This document shows, in pieces, positions 1-12,500 of a stretch of DNA of 64,000 nt; position 1 is the stretch's first letter; each line of letters begins with the position of its first letter. The notes beneath the pieces are model-generated. The model did no database searches. It was not told where the DNA came from and saw only the letters and a program-made list of their open reading frames with translations. Origin of the DNA: Cocos nucifera (taxonomy: Eukaryota > Streptophyta > Magnoliopsida > Arecales > Arecaceae); the NCBI GenBank assembly GCA_006176705.1, contig QRFJ01000023.1, forward strand, positions 2,382,583 through 2,446,582. The letters are read 5' to 3'. Made by a program: the position numbers and the translations under genes.

Positions 1-3000
1 TGAGTGGACCGAAACAAAGATGTTTGAGGGTAACATCAGAACTTAAAATTGTCGATTGGGATGGGCAATTTTACTGAAATTGCCCATAAAATTGTCCATC
101 CAATGGGCAATTTCAGATGGTACATGCAGCACACATTATTGTGCATGTGGTCGGCTAGCTAGCTCGGAACGTGTCACCGTATTTTTAAAAATAAATTTAA
201 GATAAATTATTTTTAGAATTAAATATTTAAAAAAAAAAATTTTGTGAACGCTTGTAAATTGGTGGTGTGGTGGCAAATTGGTGGAGTGTGAGGGCAGAGG
301 GAGAGAGAAAAAAAAAAAAAAAATACTGTACAGTATGTCATAATTCCGTTCCTATTACTGTGTGCTCACGAGTCACGTCCACTGACTTGACATGTAACAT
401 GTGTCATGTCCAGTGATTTGACAAATTAACGTCTTGTGGGTGGGACAACTTTGCGTATCTTTTGGCTCCCCCATCGGAATTGCATGGCTGGGCAAGGACA
501 AAATATATGTTGTGACGCCATGTTTGTGCTTGCACATATTGCACCAGTTCTTTGTTGGCACAAGGGATGACAAACTGGCGTAATTAACTTTCAAGGATAG
601 TGCAAGGGTGTTTTACATTTTGTACATACCAAAATTCTTCTATATATTTTTCTTTATTTGATTTTTATAAAAATATATTTTTAAAAATTTTATTTGACAT
701 CTGCCTAAATTATCTTGTCTAGCTTTACTAACTTCATCTTGCCTCGAGGCAACTATAGAAGGGGTATAGATAATAATCTATCTAATCCATGCTCTTTTGC
801 ATATCTAATGCATTACCATCTCCATTTATATACCATGCAACTTGCAAAGTCACGATGATATAAATCGGTATGGTCAAACTTATCAAATAAGATCTTTATC
901 ATATTGTGAACATTTTATTCGCACTATTTAATCATTCCAAAATGTTCTTCAAAATTTATATACTTTTCTAATCTATTCGGATGATGGATCTAAATCTATA
1001 GCTATAATGGCTTGTAATTATAAATATTATTATAAAATAAATGAAAATGAAAAATAATTTGCTATATTTACTTGTATAAATTATAGCAATAGATTGAAAT
1101 ACTTGTATAAATTATAATAATAGACTGAAGTAATCGAGCATAATGTTTTGAATCTAGCGCGATCGGGTTTCCTAGTTTCTCCATGTAATAAAATATCCCA
1201 CTATCCATTCTATCCTGGTAGCAATCTCGGTCATACATGTTCGTAGATATTCCTCTATTTTTCTATCTCTTTTTTTTGCTTTCTTTTTTTTGCTTCCTTT
1301 TTTTCTTTTTTTCTTTTTCTTTCTATCTTTTCTTCCTTCTTTTTTTTTTTTTTATCTTTCCTTTCCTTTTTTTTCTTATCATTTCCTTTCTTTCTCTTTT
1401 CTTTTTCTTCTTCAATCTCTTTCCTTTTTTCTCCTTTCTTTCTTTTCCATTTCCCTTCCCTTCCTTTCTTACTTTTATTTAACTTTCTTTTTTCCTTTTC
1501 ATCATCTGTTTTTCTTTATTTCTTTCCTCTTTCTTCTTGTTTTCTCACATAGATAGATTCAAAGGCCCGATCCTATCCTAATCTTATTTTCTCATAAGAA
1601 CAAAATGAGATGATTGAGATACCCCCCATCCCGTGAGGATATAAAATCTTAAGTCAAATATGTAGTTACCAAATTAAGAATATATGGATTTCAAAACTTT
1701 GTACACACTAACTTGCCATCTAAATCATTTTTTTTATTTTTTCTAACATTTTTATAGATTTCATTAAGGAAACTAATTTGTACCTGTAATGGTTTGTAAT
1801 CCATTTTTTAGCAAGGCAACACTAAAATACAATTTTTTGACTTCATGTGCCCATTACAATGAGAATTTTCAATCAAGTTGTTATATGAGCTTGTTTGCAC
1901 CTTTAGATAAAAATATTGCTTCAGATTTTCAGAATATTTCTACCATGCACTAATTAACATGCTCTGATTGTTTTGCATTTGCCAATATTTCATTAGTACA
2001 AACTTGCGTTAAGATATTATCAACATGATGCAAGGTTATTAGAATCATCAGCCTCCTTATTGAAGAATTTATTATATTTCTCCATCCAAATGTATAATAC
2101 ACTATAGATAATTTACTTCTAAATTGTTCTCTACTAGATCCCATCTCCCCACCCCCACAAACAAAAAAAGAAAAAAAGAAAAGGAAAAAGAGAGTAGAAG
2201 AAGAAAGAAAATGGAAAAAAGTGTTCACACTCCACTTTGTTTTCTATAGCTATCATAGGATCAAGCTATTTCACATTGATTGGCACTTAATACATGCTTG
2301 ACTTGGTAGAAGGACCTATCGAACCCTAGCCATTTGTTCAATATGTTAAAAAGTTATATTGATGTAACATCTTACATGGCATTTTTTTGGGTTAAAAAAG
2401 AAGAAGAAGAAGAAGACAAACATTCTAAATATCACACCCCCCATGGTAGACACTCCCAACCAAGTTTAATTTTAGTCTAATCTTTTCCTTTCAAGGTTAA
2501 TCATATAACCTTTTCAAGTATGGTTATTGTCTTTTGCTTGCAATCTATGCTTGTGCCATAACATGGTCTTTTTCCCTTTGTGTATAGTTGCATGTCCATA
2601 AGACAGATAGTAGCTTTTGGTTGTAATTTTTGTTTTCTTTTTTTGACAAAATTTAGTGAGTGCTGGAACATTTCTTGAAAAGAGTGTTGCCAAACAAGTG
2701 CAAACCTTATTTTTGCTGCAATACTCTTAGGACTCTTTTGGTTCGTAGGAAGAATTTTTCTGCATCAAAATATTTTTTTTTGTAGAAAACCGATGCATAT
2801 GTATATGATGTCTTGGAAAATGGTTTTTCTACATTTGGTTGACCAAGGAAAAAATGACATATTTTAGAATTGCATATATTGAGTTGAGCATTTGTTTTTC
2901 TGAGAAAATTATATAAAACACTTGCTATATTCTTAATAAAGAGGAAGACCTTACCCCATTTTATCTAAAAGCTTAGGAACATATTTGAAAAAAATTCCCA

Positions 3001-3102
3001 ATTTCCAACTGCAGGCTTTCCTCTGTCCCATAAAATTTTTTCTTTCCCATGAAATATCAGAATCGTATTCTCATGAAATATGAAAATTGTATTCCCATGA
3101 GG
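1..3102. other. Gene-free AT-rich intergenic region
   Basis: No coding exon, RNA gene or recognisable transposon domain is visible. Near 55-125 there are short inverted copies of a TGGGCAATTT-like word, as in small MITE relics. The rest is AT-rich with homopolymer runs. Open frames here are short and low-complexity. Confidence 0.6.
1257..1545. repeat. Polypyrimidine (T/C) tract
   Basis: About 290 bases are almost purely T and C on the plus strand, with runs such as TTTTTTTCTTTC and few purines. The overlapping frames encode only Phe, Leu, Ser and Pro, so no protein is called. Such tracts can form intramolecular triplex DNA, but here the observation is compositional only. Confidence 0.85.
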
Positions 3103-4276
3103 ATCTATTTGAATAAATGGGTTGAAATCCCATGGATTCATATATTAGGCCAATAAAATCAGTTAGATAATAGACTTATAAGCTGAACTAGGCCTATATC
3201 CATAACTATCCAATACTGATTTTGTTACGCCCTGACTCGATGGCCCAAACCAAGCATGCAGTAGACAGCCATACATCCTTAGGGTTTAATCTCATAGGAT
3301 ATGCAAAGCATCTCTTCTTATTCATATATATTCATATCAATCTCAGGCAGTGGTAAAAAAAACAAACTTTCAATGCATTTATTCAATAAAAATTATTCAC
3401 AAAGATTAATAACAGTAAATCAGCATTTATTTAAAAATTTAATTAACTAAAGAAATTGCATGTAAAGTCCTACGCCCCTCATTGCTCGATCCCAAGCTCC
3501 ATATACTTTTCTAAATTAAAAAAAAAAGAAAAAGAAAAAGAGAGTGAGCTTTATAAGCTCAATAAATTACAAGAGTCCCTAGTTCAATTAAATATTTTGT
3601 ATAAGAAAAATATATTTTTAGATTGGATGATTTTTCATAAAAATATTTCAATGAGTACAGAAACATGCCATATCAATCAACATAGATTAAAAATATGCAT
3701 TTGACCGAAATAAATTTTTCAAACAATCAAGAATCGACTATCTACTCTCACTCTCCTAATCATTTTGACTATAGCCATAATCAACTCATGACTAATCCTA
3801 AAAAAGATCAGATCCTATCTACAATATGTTGTCCATTGATCATGCACCGGTAATTGCCCCATTGGAGGTCTGAAAAAAAAACTAGCTATCATGCTCTGAA
3901 CCGAGCACGTGACAGACACCGCACACCTGCAGGATAGACTCTACAAGAATGCAAGGCAACAAATGATCATGATTTCTTCTTTTTTGATTCTTTTTTTTTT
4001 AAAATTTTTGAATTGAAGTTGGATAGGCTTGCCGACTTCAATCCAAAATCAGCCTAATAGGTCAGGCTTCATAGGTTTTGGAGTGGATTGGCCCAAGTCT
4101 CATATGTTAAATCTTTTTTCTTCCTATGAAATTCTAACCAATCAAGTCCACAATTAATATGAATATTTATGGATATAGACCTAACTTAATCTATAAGCCT
4201 ATTATCTAATTAATTTTGCTTATCCAATCCATGAATCCTATAAGATTTTTAACTAATTCATCCAAACAGACTCTAA
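3103..4276. repeat. Element bounded by imperfect inverted repeats (MITE-like)
   Basis: The arm at about 3103-3215 matches the reverse complement of about 4150-4275 over more than 100 bases. Shared words include GATAATAG, CTATATCCATAA and GGATTCAT. The outer end reads roughly GAGTCTGTTTGGATGAAT, a start often seen in Tourist-like plant MITEs. The interior (3226-4130) has no recognised coding potential. Exact ends and target duplication were not resolved. Confidence 0.55.
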
Positions 4277-4555
4277 GAATGATACTTTCCTATCTATCTT
4301 CTTTCAAAATTCTAATTAAATATGAGTTTTTTTTTTTGGTTACCTATATTTTTTTTTCTTCTCTTTCAATGAGCCACATGAGCATGGGTATATCATGTAC
4401 TCCTAGTATGGCATATGATGCAATGATCCCATACATTCTAAATAATACTGCATGTATGGATAAATGATGGTCGAGTGCTTTACCATATTAATATAAATAA
4501 AAAATTTATTTATCAAAATAATACAAGATCTAACTTATTTATGGAATTGATGCAA

Positions 4556-4731
4556 AAGAAAAAATGTCAATTTAAATGGCATTTTTCAAAGAATAAAATG
4601 CCATTTATAATGGCATTTATTGCCCAATCAACCATCCTACGTGGCCAGATGAGCAACCAAAAAAATAAAGTAAAATGCTATTTTGAATGGTGCTTTTTAA
4701 AGCACCATTTACAATGGTATTTTTTTTTTTT
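4556..4731. repeat. Small inverted-repeat cluster (MITE-like)
   Basis: Repeated words of the form AATGGCATTT and their complement alternate through the segment (AAATGGCATTTTTC, AATGCCATTTATAATGGCA, GGTGCTTTTTAAAGCACC, AATGGTATTTTT). The two ends are roughly complementary, so the whole segment could fold into a hairpin. No coding potential. Confidence 0.5.
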
Positions 4732-4740
4732 ATGAAATAC

Positions 4741-4935
4741 TACTACAAAAAAGAGCTATGGCAGCGGTTCATAACCCCAGCCGTAGCCCAAAAAACCACC
4801 ATCATAGGCTATGGCAGCGGTTCTTTAACCACTGCTACTGCAGCCATCACCGTAACTTTATGACAGTGATTGTTTGAATTGCTGCCATAGATAGCCTATT
4901 ACAATGATTTATAAATCGCTATAATTGATTATAAT
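4741..4935. mobile_element. CACTA-like transposon terminus with subterminal repeats
   Basis: It starts TACTACAAAAAAGAG, close to the canonical CACTACAAAA terminus. Closely spaced copies in both orientations of a TATGGCAGCGGTT / AACCGCTGCCATA word follow. Subterminal repeats of this kind are typical of En/Spm (CACTA) elements. The segment stops abruptly at about 4935, where copia A sequence begins. A matching inverted end lies at 20285-20308. Confidence 0.6.
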
Positions 4936-7272
4936 TCTGCAGATCTAAGTCCAGCCTCACTCCGAGCTTCTCAAGCTCTTTCAATTTCTTGATCATCATC
5001 AGACAATGATCTTGGATTGACTATCCATCGTGTATCTTAGTATTAAATAGTCGTTTAGTGACTTGATACTTGGTTGTGCGACTCTGTTCATCAAACATCT
5101 CCTATAGGTGAGCCAACATTTGACGAACAATCCTGATATCTTCATATTGGCACTGAAGCTCATCAGACATCGAGCCCAACATATAGTATCTGACCTTATT
5201 ATCTTCGTCAGTCCACTTATCTAGAGACACTCTCTGTTCAGCAGATGGATGGACTGATAAGGTGGGAGGGTCCTGATCCAATACATGAGTTAACTTCTCA
5301 AAACTCAAAATGATTTTGAAGTTTCAGAGTCAATCCTTGTAATTTGGTCCGATCAGTCTATGGGTGTTTAGGATTTGTGCTAGTGGATTGGATGCAGAAA
5401 TTTTTTTATAGAGAGTCAAAGTTTCTAGTTAGATATTGTAATTATGACTTAACCAATTTATTTAAGAATTTTATTTTAAAATAAATTAGCTCTCATTATT
5501 TTTTTGAATTTCTACACTTTCTCTGTAGAGATGCAAAAATCTCTATGATTACTGATTTCTAGTGGATGGTGCAATTCCATCAACTGACTCATCACCTCAG
5601 CTAATAGTTATTGATGATGGGTTAGCCAATTAGTGAATAACTCTTGTTCAATGATTCTCTAATCATGATGCACCCAAACTTAGTCTCTAATTCATGAATC
5701 TCATCATATCCGAAATATTGATCTACTCCTTAGTTAAGTCAGATCCACCATTTGCACAGATTAGATTTCTAATCAGATCTCTCACCGTATCCGAAATATT
5801 AAGCCCAATTCATCCTCCAGCCTGTAGCATCCAATATCTAATAGACATGATTGCGTTTTTTCGATGCAACTGAGCCATTGTAATCAGCTGAGAATAATCA
5901 ATCCCGAAAAGAGCCCGCACATCTACAATGATGGAAGACCATGACTTAATCTTTTCTTAGGAAGATTTGATTTAGGTCTCATTAAACTAGACTTAACATA
6001 GTCATAACTATTATACTAACCTAGTGGCATGGGTTAGCTCGAATTATTGACCACCTCAGATTAGAACCAAGTCAACAAACATGGCCAGATAAGTGAGACC
6101 GATGGAAGGGATAGGCCATTAACTCGATAAGAATGCATTCGAGTCGAGTAGCTCCCAATTAAAAATCAATCGATCGTATCTGTCGGACTTATCTTATACA
6201 CCAAATTATTGAGATAGAACCAATCGGGTTAGCCTACAATCCAGACTCTAACTTCTGAGCCTAATTAGGTCTTAACTTATTCGATCACTCACGTGACTCG
6301 ATCTTGATTCAGACTTAATCTTATTAGGTTGATCAATTTAAGCACTGTTGATCTCATCTAATCAACTCTTGATTTGATTTGATCAACCGCTTAGATCTAA
6401 TTGAGCTACCCAAGTCCGAACCCAGATTTATGAATGTATCTTAGATCTGAAATTCTCAATTTTAAATCTAATTGATATTTCATAAACTTAATTCTTAATT
6501 AAGTCAGAGTTCTTAAACAAAATATGTAAATAAGATCCTAGACTTTCAGGATCTAGAGTTTTGCAGAAAGTAAGTTTTCAATTTTTGATTAAGAACGAAC
6601 GTGCAGTATCCCTATACATCATAAGAACACCCCATCGAATGAGAGGAGAGGATCTTTAAGTCCTACTTTATTCTTTTGACCGAACGACTAAGGAAAACGT
6701 CTTAATCAAAAATAGAACTAATCTACAAAAATAAAATAGATCTAAGCATATATCTCATATCAAAAATAGATCTAATTAAAATATATTTTGTATATATCAC
6801 ATATATCATGCATGCATGTTTTTCAGATCTAAATTATCTCATAATCATCTAAATAATTAAATTTAAATTCGATCATATCAAATAAAATTTAATCTAGATC
6901 TATTTGTAGAACTATTCTACAACTAGTCTAAACATGCAACTATCATATCTCATATGAATAAATTAATTTTATTTTATTTTTTATTTTTAGATCTAATTAT
7001 AATATTTATAATATTAAAAAATAAAAAATAAATAAATTTAAAAATTATTTTTAATCAAATAAAAATTATGATCAAACTAGACTACACATAGAATAATTTT
7101 ATTCCTAGTCTAGTTATGTATCTCATACATATTAGATCTAGATCAATTAATTTTAATTTTTTATTTTCTGATTTTAGATCTAACCACATCTCATGTGATA
7201 TCTAAAATTATTAATTAATTATATTAAATTAGATCTAAATTTATTTTATAAGAACTTGGCTTTGATACCAAT
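4936..7272 (-). mobile_element. Truncated copia A internal region (gag start and 5' untranslated leader)
   Basis: Closely similar to 13030-15361. At 5102-5308 the minus strand encodes a gag fragment (DKWTDEDNKVRYYMLGSM and after) that matches the gag start of the full copia A element. The region 5330-7258 is the 1.9-kb leader between gag and the primer-binding site. The primer-binding site at 7259-7270 reads TGGTATCAAAGC on the minus strand, complementary to initiator tRNA-Met with one change. The rest of this copy is missing on the left side. Confidence 0.8.
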
Positions 7273-9534
7273 TGAAGAATAATTCTGATTTCCTGGGTCA
7301 GATTCGTTCAGATCTGATTGGATCGAGAGGCATATTTCAAAAATTCTTCTCTCATATCCAGATCAAATCTGACACTTTTTCAGATCTAATTTATAAATTG
7401 ATAGTTAAAAAAATAAAACTAAATTAATTCTAAATTAATTTTTATCTTGATCTTGGGTAATCTGATTACCCGTTGATGATCCTACGGAAGCTCTGAGGTT
7501 CTGCATCTAGCCACGCAAGCATCTGGCCTCTACCAGTATCCACTTAGGCTAGATCTGAAGATCTTCTTCTTTTCTTTTTTTTCTCCAAAAATTAGATCTG
7601 GATCTCATTTGGAGGATCTTCAAAACTTCTTCTGAAGATCATCCGTCGTCTCTGCAGCAATGCTGCCTTCTTCCTTTTTCATCAGTCTTTCTTGTTTGAC
7701 TCGCACTAATCAGAAGAATCCAACTTTCTTGGGCGTGGAGAGGAGAGAGAGGGGCAGATGGTGGCGTGGAGAAGGGAGAGGGACAGCCTTGGGGTGTGGC
7801 TTAGATCAACTCTTGAAAGTGGGCACAGACAGGGTCTATTTATAGACTCTACTGTGCCATGCAGTGCTGCATCACCTCGGTCAATCGTGTTGCTTCGTTC
7901 AATCAGATCTAAATCTGATTGATGGAATGAGAGACCCACGGATTCATCCTATGGTGGCACCTAAGACTGATCAAAGTCTATAGGTGAGGGTCACCTAGTT
8001 TGAATCCAATAAGTAACCTAGAGTCCTATCCGTATGGGACTCAAGCATCTTATCCATGGACGCACGCCATCCTAGGCATGCGCCCCCTTTCTTTCCAATT
8101 TTTAGAGAGGGGACAAGCCCCTATCTGCTCTCCAATAAGTGCGTGACACATGAGCAGATGTCCAAGGGTCAAAGGTCAACGTTTGACCAAGTTAAAGTAT
8201 AAGAATTTGCAGGTGATGAAAAATGGCAGGTGTTGTCTCAAATTTATCTCATAAATTAAGACAATCCCTTTTTGACTTGGACAAGCTCCAGTCAAACTAG
8301 GTAAAGGTATCTGAGTGAGTACAAACTCATGTGGCTCAATCGAGATAACTTTTAAGATAGAAAAAGAAGAATGTTAGGCTTAATCATGTGCTAGCATGAT
8401 TTTTTTGAACCTAATTAAATCTTATTCAAATCAATTGAATTGGGTTAGTCCAATTGATGATATCCAGATCTAAATTTTTATTTGTGTGATCCAGTTAGGT
8501 TCAGTTCTGTATGGTAATGGGATATTTCATGATCTCCATCATTGACAATATCGAAACTTCTTTCGATGAATCAGAATTTTTCTGATTCAGACAACTAGAA
8601 TGATCGATCATCAAAATCATTCTAGTTGCTCCCAAAATCCACCAGTGACACCTAGCAGCATATGGTGGTAATCCATCAAAACTAAAAACGAACCTCTTAG
8701 TGTAGCTACTTGTGTGATTAAGTTCTTCTATCTTGAGCTCCGATTAGATTAGGGTTAATGTGAACTCGTCAAACCCTAATTTCTATCATATGATTTAATC
8801 ATTCGATTCAAGTCTGATATGAAAATCTTAATAAAAATACTTTCTATTATTTCACACTCTCTACCATGGTCATGGGCTTATGGACTTGATTCTCATGATC
8901 ATCATAGGGCTGTTCCTCATCTACCAAGGTAGATAGATTCCATCTTGGTGCAATCCAATTTCTACAATGAACATGCTATAGCCAACATACACCTCAGAGT
9001 TTCGAATGGCTAGGAGACTGAGTCATGGTGTAGTCAAACTATAACACCCTCAAGGTGAACTGTCGATGCACCTCAGATCAAAGAACCAGACATACCACTG
9101 CAGCATCGAATCAGTCATCGATGAGAAAGTAGACTTCCTTATGACTAGTCGAGGTGGTCATGCTTAGTACCCTTATTCTCTAACGAGTACTTGTACTGTC
9201 GCTCCGGTGTCTCTACACCATAGACTTAAGACTCATCTATTATAAAGAAGCAATTGTACACTAACCTTCTGGATCAATCACCATCCTTATGATGATCCTA
9301 CGGTCAGAAGCATTTTATGAGTTAACAAATGAAAATTCATGTCTTAAATTTTCAACTCTTGAAAATATGAATTATCATTACCACTAACTCAAGGGATGTA
9401 TCACAGACACTAAATATACTTATGTGATAGAAAATAATTCACTTTATTATTAATAGTCAAAATTATAATTTTGTCCTTAGAAGTGTATTATAAGTGTCAG
9501 TCAATTCTGACTTTTAGGGCACTCATATCTAACA
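7273..9534 (-). repeat. Copia A LTR (shared, left)
   Basis: A 2262-bp LTR. On the minus strand it starts TGTTAGATATGAG at 9534 and ends ATTCTTCA at 7273, directly beside the primer-binding site. Its sequence is repeated at 15362-17574, and its outer 400 bases again at 18188-18586. It serves as the 3' LTR of the internal region to its right and as the 5' LTR of the truncated copy to its left. The open frames inside it are not genes. Confidence 0.85.
7836..7845 (-). promoter_or_regulatory. TATA box in copia A LTR
   Basis: The minus strand reads CTATAAATAG within the LTR. The same site is present in the second LTR at 15922-15931. It is the likely core promoter for element transcription. Confidence 0.5.
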
Positions 9535-12500
9535 AACTTTCACTTGACCTAAAGCCAATTGGCTACAAATCTAAGTCTCATCTTCTCAAGGTGGGCTTCG
9601 ATCTTCTGCTGGCCCAATGGCTTTGCAAGCGGCTTCACCGCATTATCTGTGGAGTCGACTCTCTTGACCTCGACGTAATCCTTCTTAAGATAATTATGGA
9701 TGAGGTGGTATCGTCGCTCGATGTGCTTGGACTTCTGGTGACACCTCGACTCCTTAGCAAGGGCTATGGCACCATTATTATCGCATTACAGAGGAATGGC
9801 ATCTGATGGCATCACTCCGATCTCCATGGCAAACTTTTTATACCAGAATGCTTTCTTTATAGCTTTCGATGCAGCAATGTATTCTGCTTCCATGGTGGAA
9901 TCTGCTATCACTATCTATTTGAAATTTTTTCAACTGACAGCTCCACCATTACACAAAAATAGACTCTCAGATGTCGACTTTCGATCATCTACATCGAACA
10001 TAAAGTCCGAGTCTGTATACCCTTGGACTTGGAGTTCTCTATTATCAAAGACCAACAACATATCCTTAGTTCTTCTCAAGTACTTAAGGATACATTTCAC
10101 AGAAGTTCAGTGTTCTTCATCTGGATTTGACTGATATCTGCTTGTGACACTCATAGCATGGGCTATATCAGGCCGTGTACATAACATGGCATATATGAGG
10201 CTCCTTATTGCAGAAGCATAAGAGATCTTGCTCATGCGTTCTATTTTCTCAAGTGTGCTAGGGCACATCTTCTTGAAAAGATGAATGCCATGCCTGAAGG
10301 ATACTAAACCCTTCTTAGAGTTTTCCATACTAAACCTCTTTAGTACTTCCTCTATGTATATTTTCTATGAAAGTCCTAGCATCCTATTCGATCTATCTCT
10401 ATAGACCTTAATTTCTAGAATAAAGGATGCTTCTCCTAGGTCTTTTATGGAGAATTCTTTGGATAACCATATTTTAACTATGGTCAACATAGGAATATCA
10501 TTACCAATAAGGAGGATGTCATCCACGTACAATACGAAGAAGATAACAATGCTCCCACTGACCTTTTTGAAGTCACATGGCTTCTTCTCATTCTTGATGA
10601 AATCAAATAATTTGATCACATAATTAAAACGAGTATTCCAGCTCTGAGATGCTTGCTTAAGTCCATATATGAATCTTTGCAGCTTGCATACTTTGTGATT
10701 ATCATCACTGGATGTGAAACCTAGGGGCTGTTCTATATAGATATCTTTTCAAGATATCCATTTAAGAATGCCATTTTTACGTCCATTTGCCATATTTTAT
10801 AATCAAAATAGGCTGCAACAGCAAGTAATGTGCGGATGAATTTTAGCATAGTTATTGATGAAAAGATATCCTGATAGTTAATGCCCTCGCATTGACTATA
10901 ACCTTTTACCACTAATCTAGCCTTGAATGTCTCCACATTTTCATCTACACCAATCTTTCTTTTAAAAATCTATTTACACCTAATAGGTACTATACCTTCT
11001 GATGGATCTACCAAGGTCCAAACTTAGTTTGAGTGCATCGAGTCAATTTCTGACTTTATTGCCTCTAACCATTTCTCAGAATCGAAATCTAATATCGCCT
11101 CATTATAGGTTTTGGGATCATGACCATGAACCTCATTATCTACGAGGAACATTTTCTCAACATCCTCTAAAATAGTACCTAAGTACCTCTCAGGGGATGA
11201 AAAACTCTTTTCGATCTACGAGGTGGAGGAGGTAGTGTATGGATTGGCTTAATCTAATTTGATTTTATTTGGTTTTTAGCTTGTTGCTTTTGTGAGACTT
11301 TCTCATTGAGCTTGATCTATTTTCCAATGCCGCTATCTTGAATAAACTATTTTTCAAGAAAGATGGCATGTCGACTCACAATCATATTATGATCTTCTCA
11401 AATATAAAAATAATATTCTAATGACTCTTTAGGATATTTATGAATCGAGCTCTGAAGGATCTAAAGTCTAACTTGTCCGCTTATTGTCTTTCGATATGAG
11501 TCGGACAACCCCAAATTCTGAGATGACTCAAACTTGATTTCTTACCATGTCATATCTCATATGGTATGGTAGGAACGATTTTAGAAGGAATCTTATTCAG
11601 TAGGTAAATTGCAGTTAACAAACAGTATCCCCCAAAAAAATTAAAAAGGTCGGTGAAGCTCATCATTGATCGAACCATATCTAATAGGATCCGATTCCTC
11701 CGTTCTGAAATTCCATTGAGTTGAGGTATTCCTGGTGGAGTCCATTGAGAGATTATACCATTTTTCTTGAGATGGTTCCAGAATTTTCGACTAAGATATT
11801 CACCTCCTCGATCTGATCGAAGAACCTTAATGGATTTTTCAGTTTACTTTTCTACTTCATGTTTGAATTCTTTGAACTTTTCAAATACTTCAGACTCGTG
11901 TCTCATAAGATACACATACCCATACCTTGATAAATCATCGATAAAGGTTATGAAGTAGAGTAAGTTACCTCTAGCTGGCACATCAATGGACCGCACACAT
12001 CTGTATGTACTAGTGCAAGAAGATCCATGGCCCTTTTCCCATGTCTTACAAAAGGAAGCTCGATCATATTGCCATGAAGATAGAATTTACAAATTGGATA
12101 TGACTCAAAAGTCAATGGACTTAATAGCCCAGTTTTCTTCAATTTGTTAACCCTATCTTCTGCTATATGATTTAATCTTAGGTGCCATAGATACCTATCA
12201 TTAGGACAATCCCTAGGACGTTTTGATTTTATGGCATTCATATTTTGCTCAAAGTTAAAAATAGATACATCAATATGTAACGGATAAAGACCGTTAATAA
12301 GAAAACCATTTGCAATTTTATTTTTTTCATAAAGAATATTACAATAGTCCTTAAGAAAACTAATTACATAGCCTTCTAATGCAAGACAAGAAATAGAAAT
12401 CAAATTCCTGCTTGCTGTAGGCACATAATAATAGTCTTTTAATACTAAGTCTAAACCAGATGGTAGTCAAAGAGGATATGTTCCCACAGCCATGGTAGTA

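Noticed and set aside
1237..1556. Two plus-strand open frames of 81-88 codons made of Phe, Leu and Ser
   Set aside because: They are translations of the T/C tract, in two frames at once, with no other coding sign.
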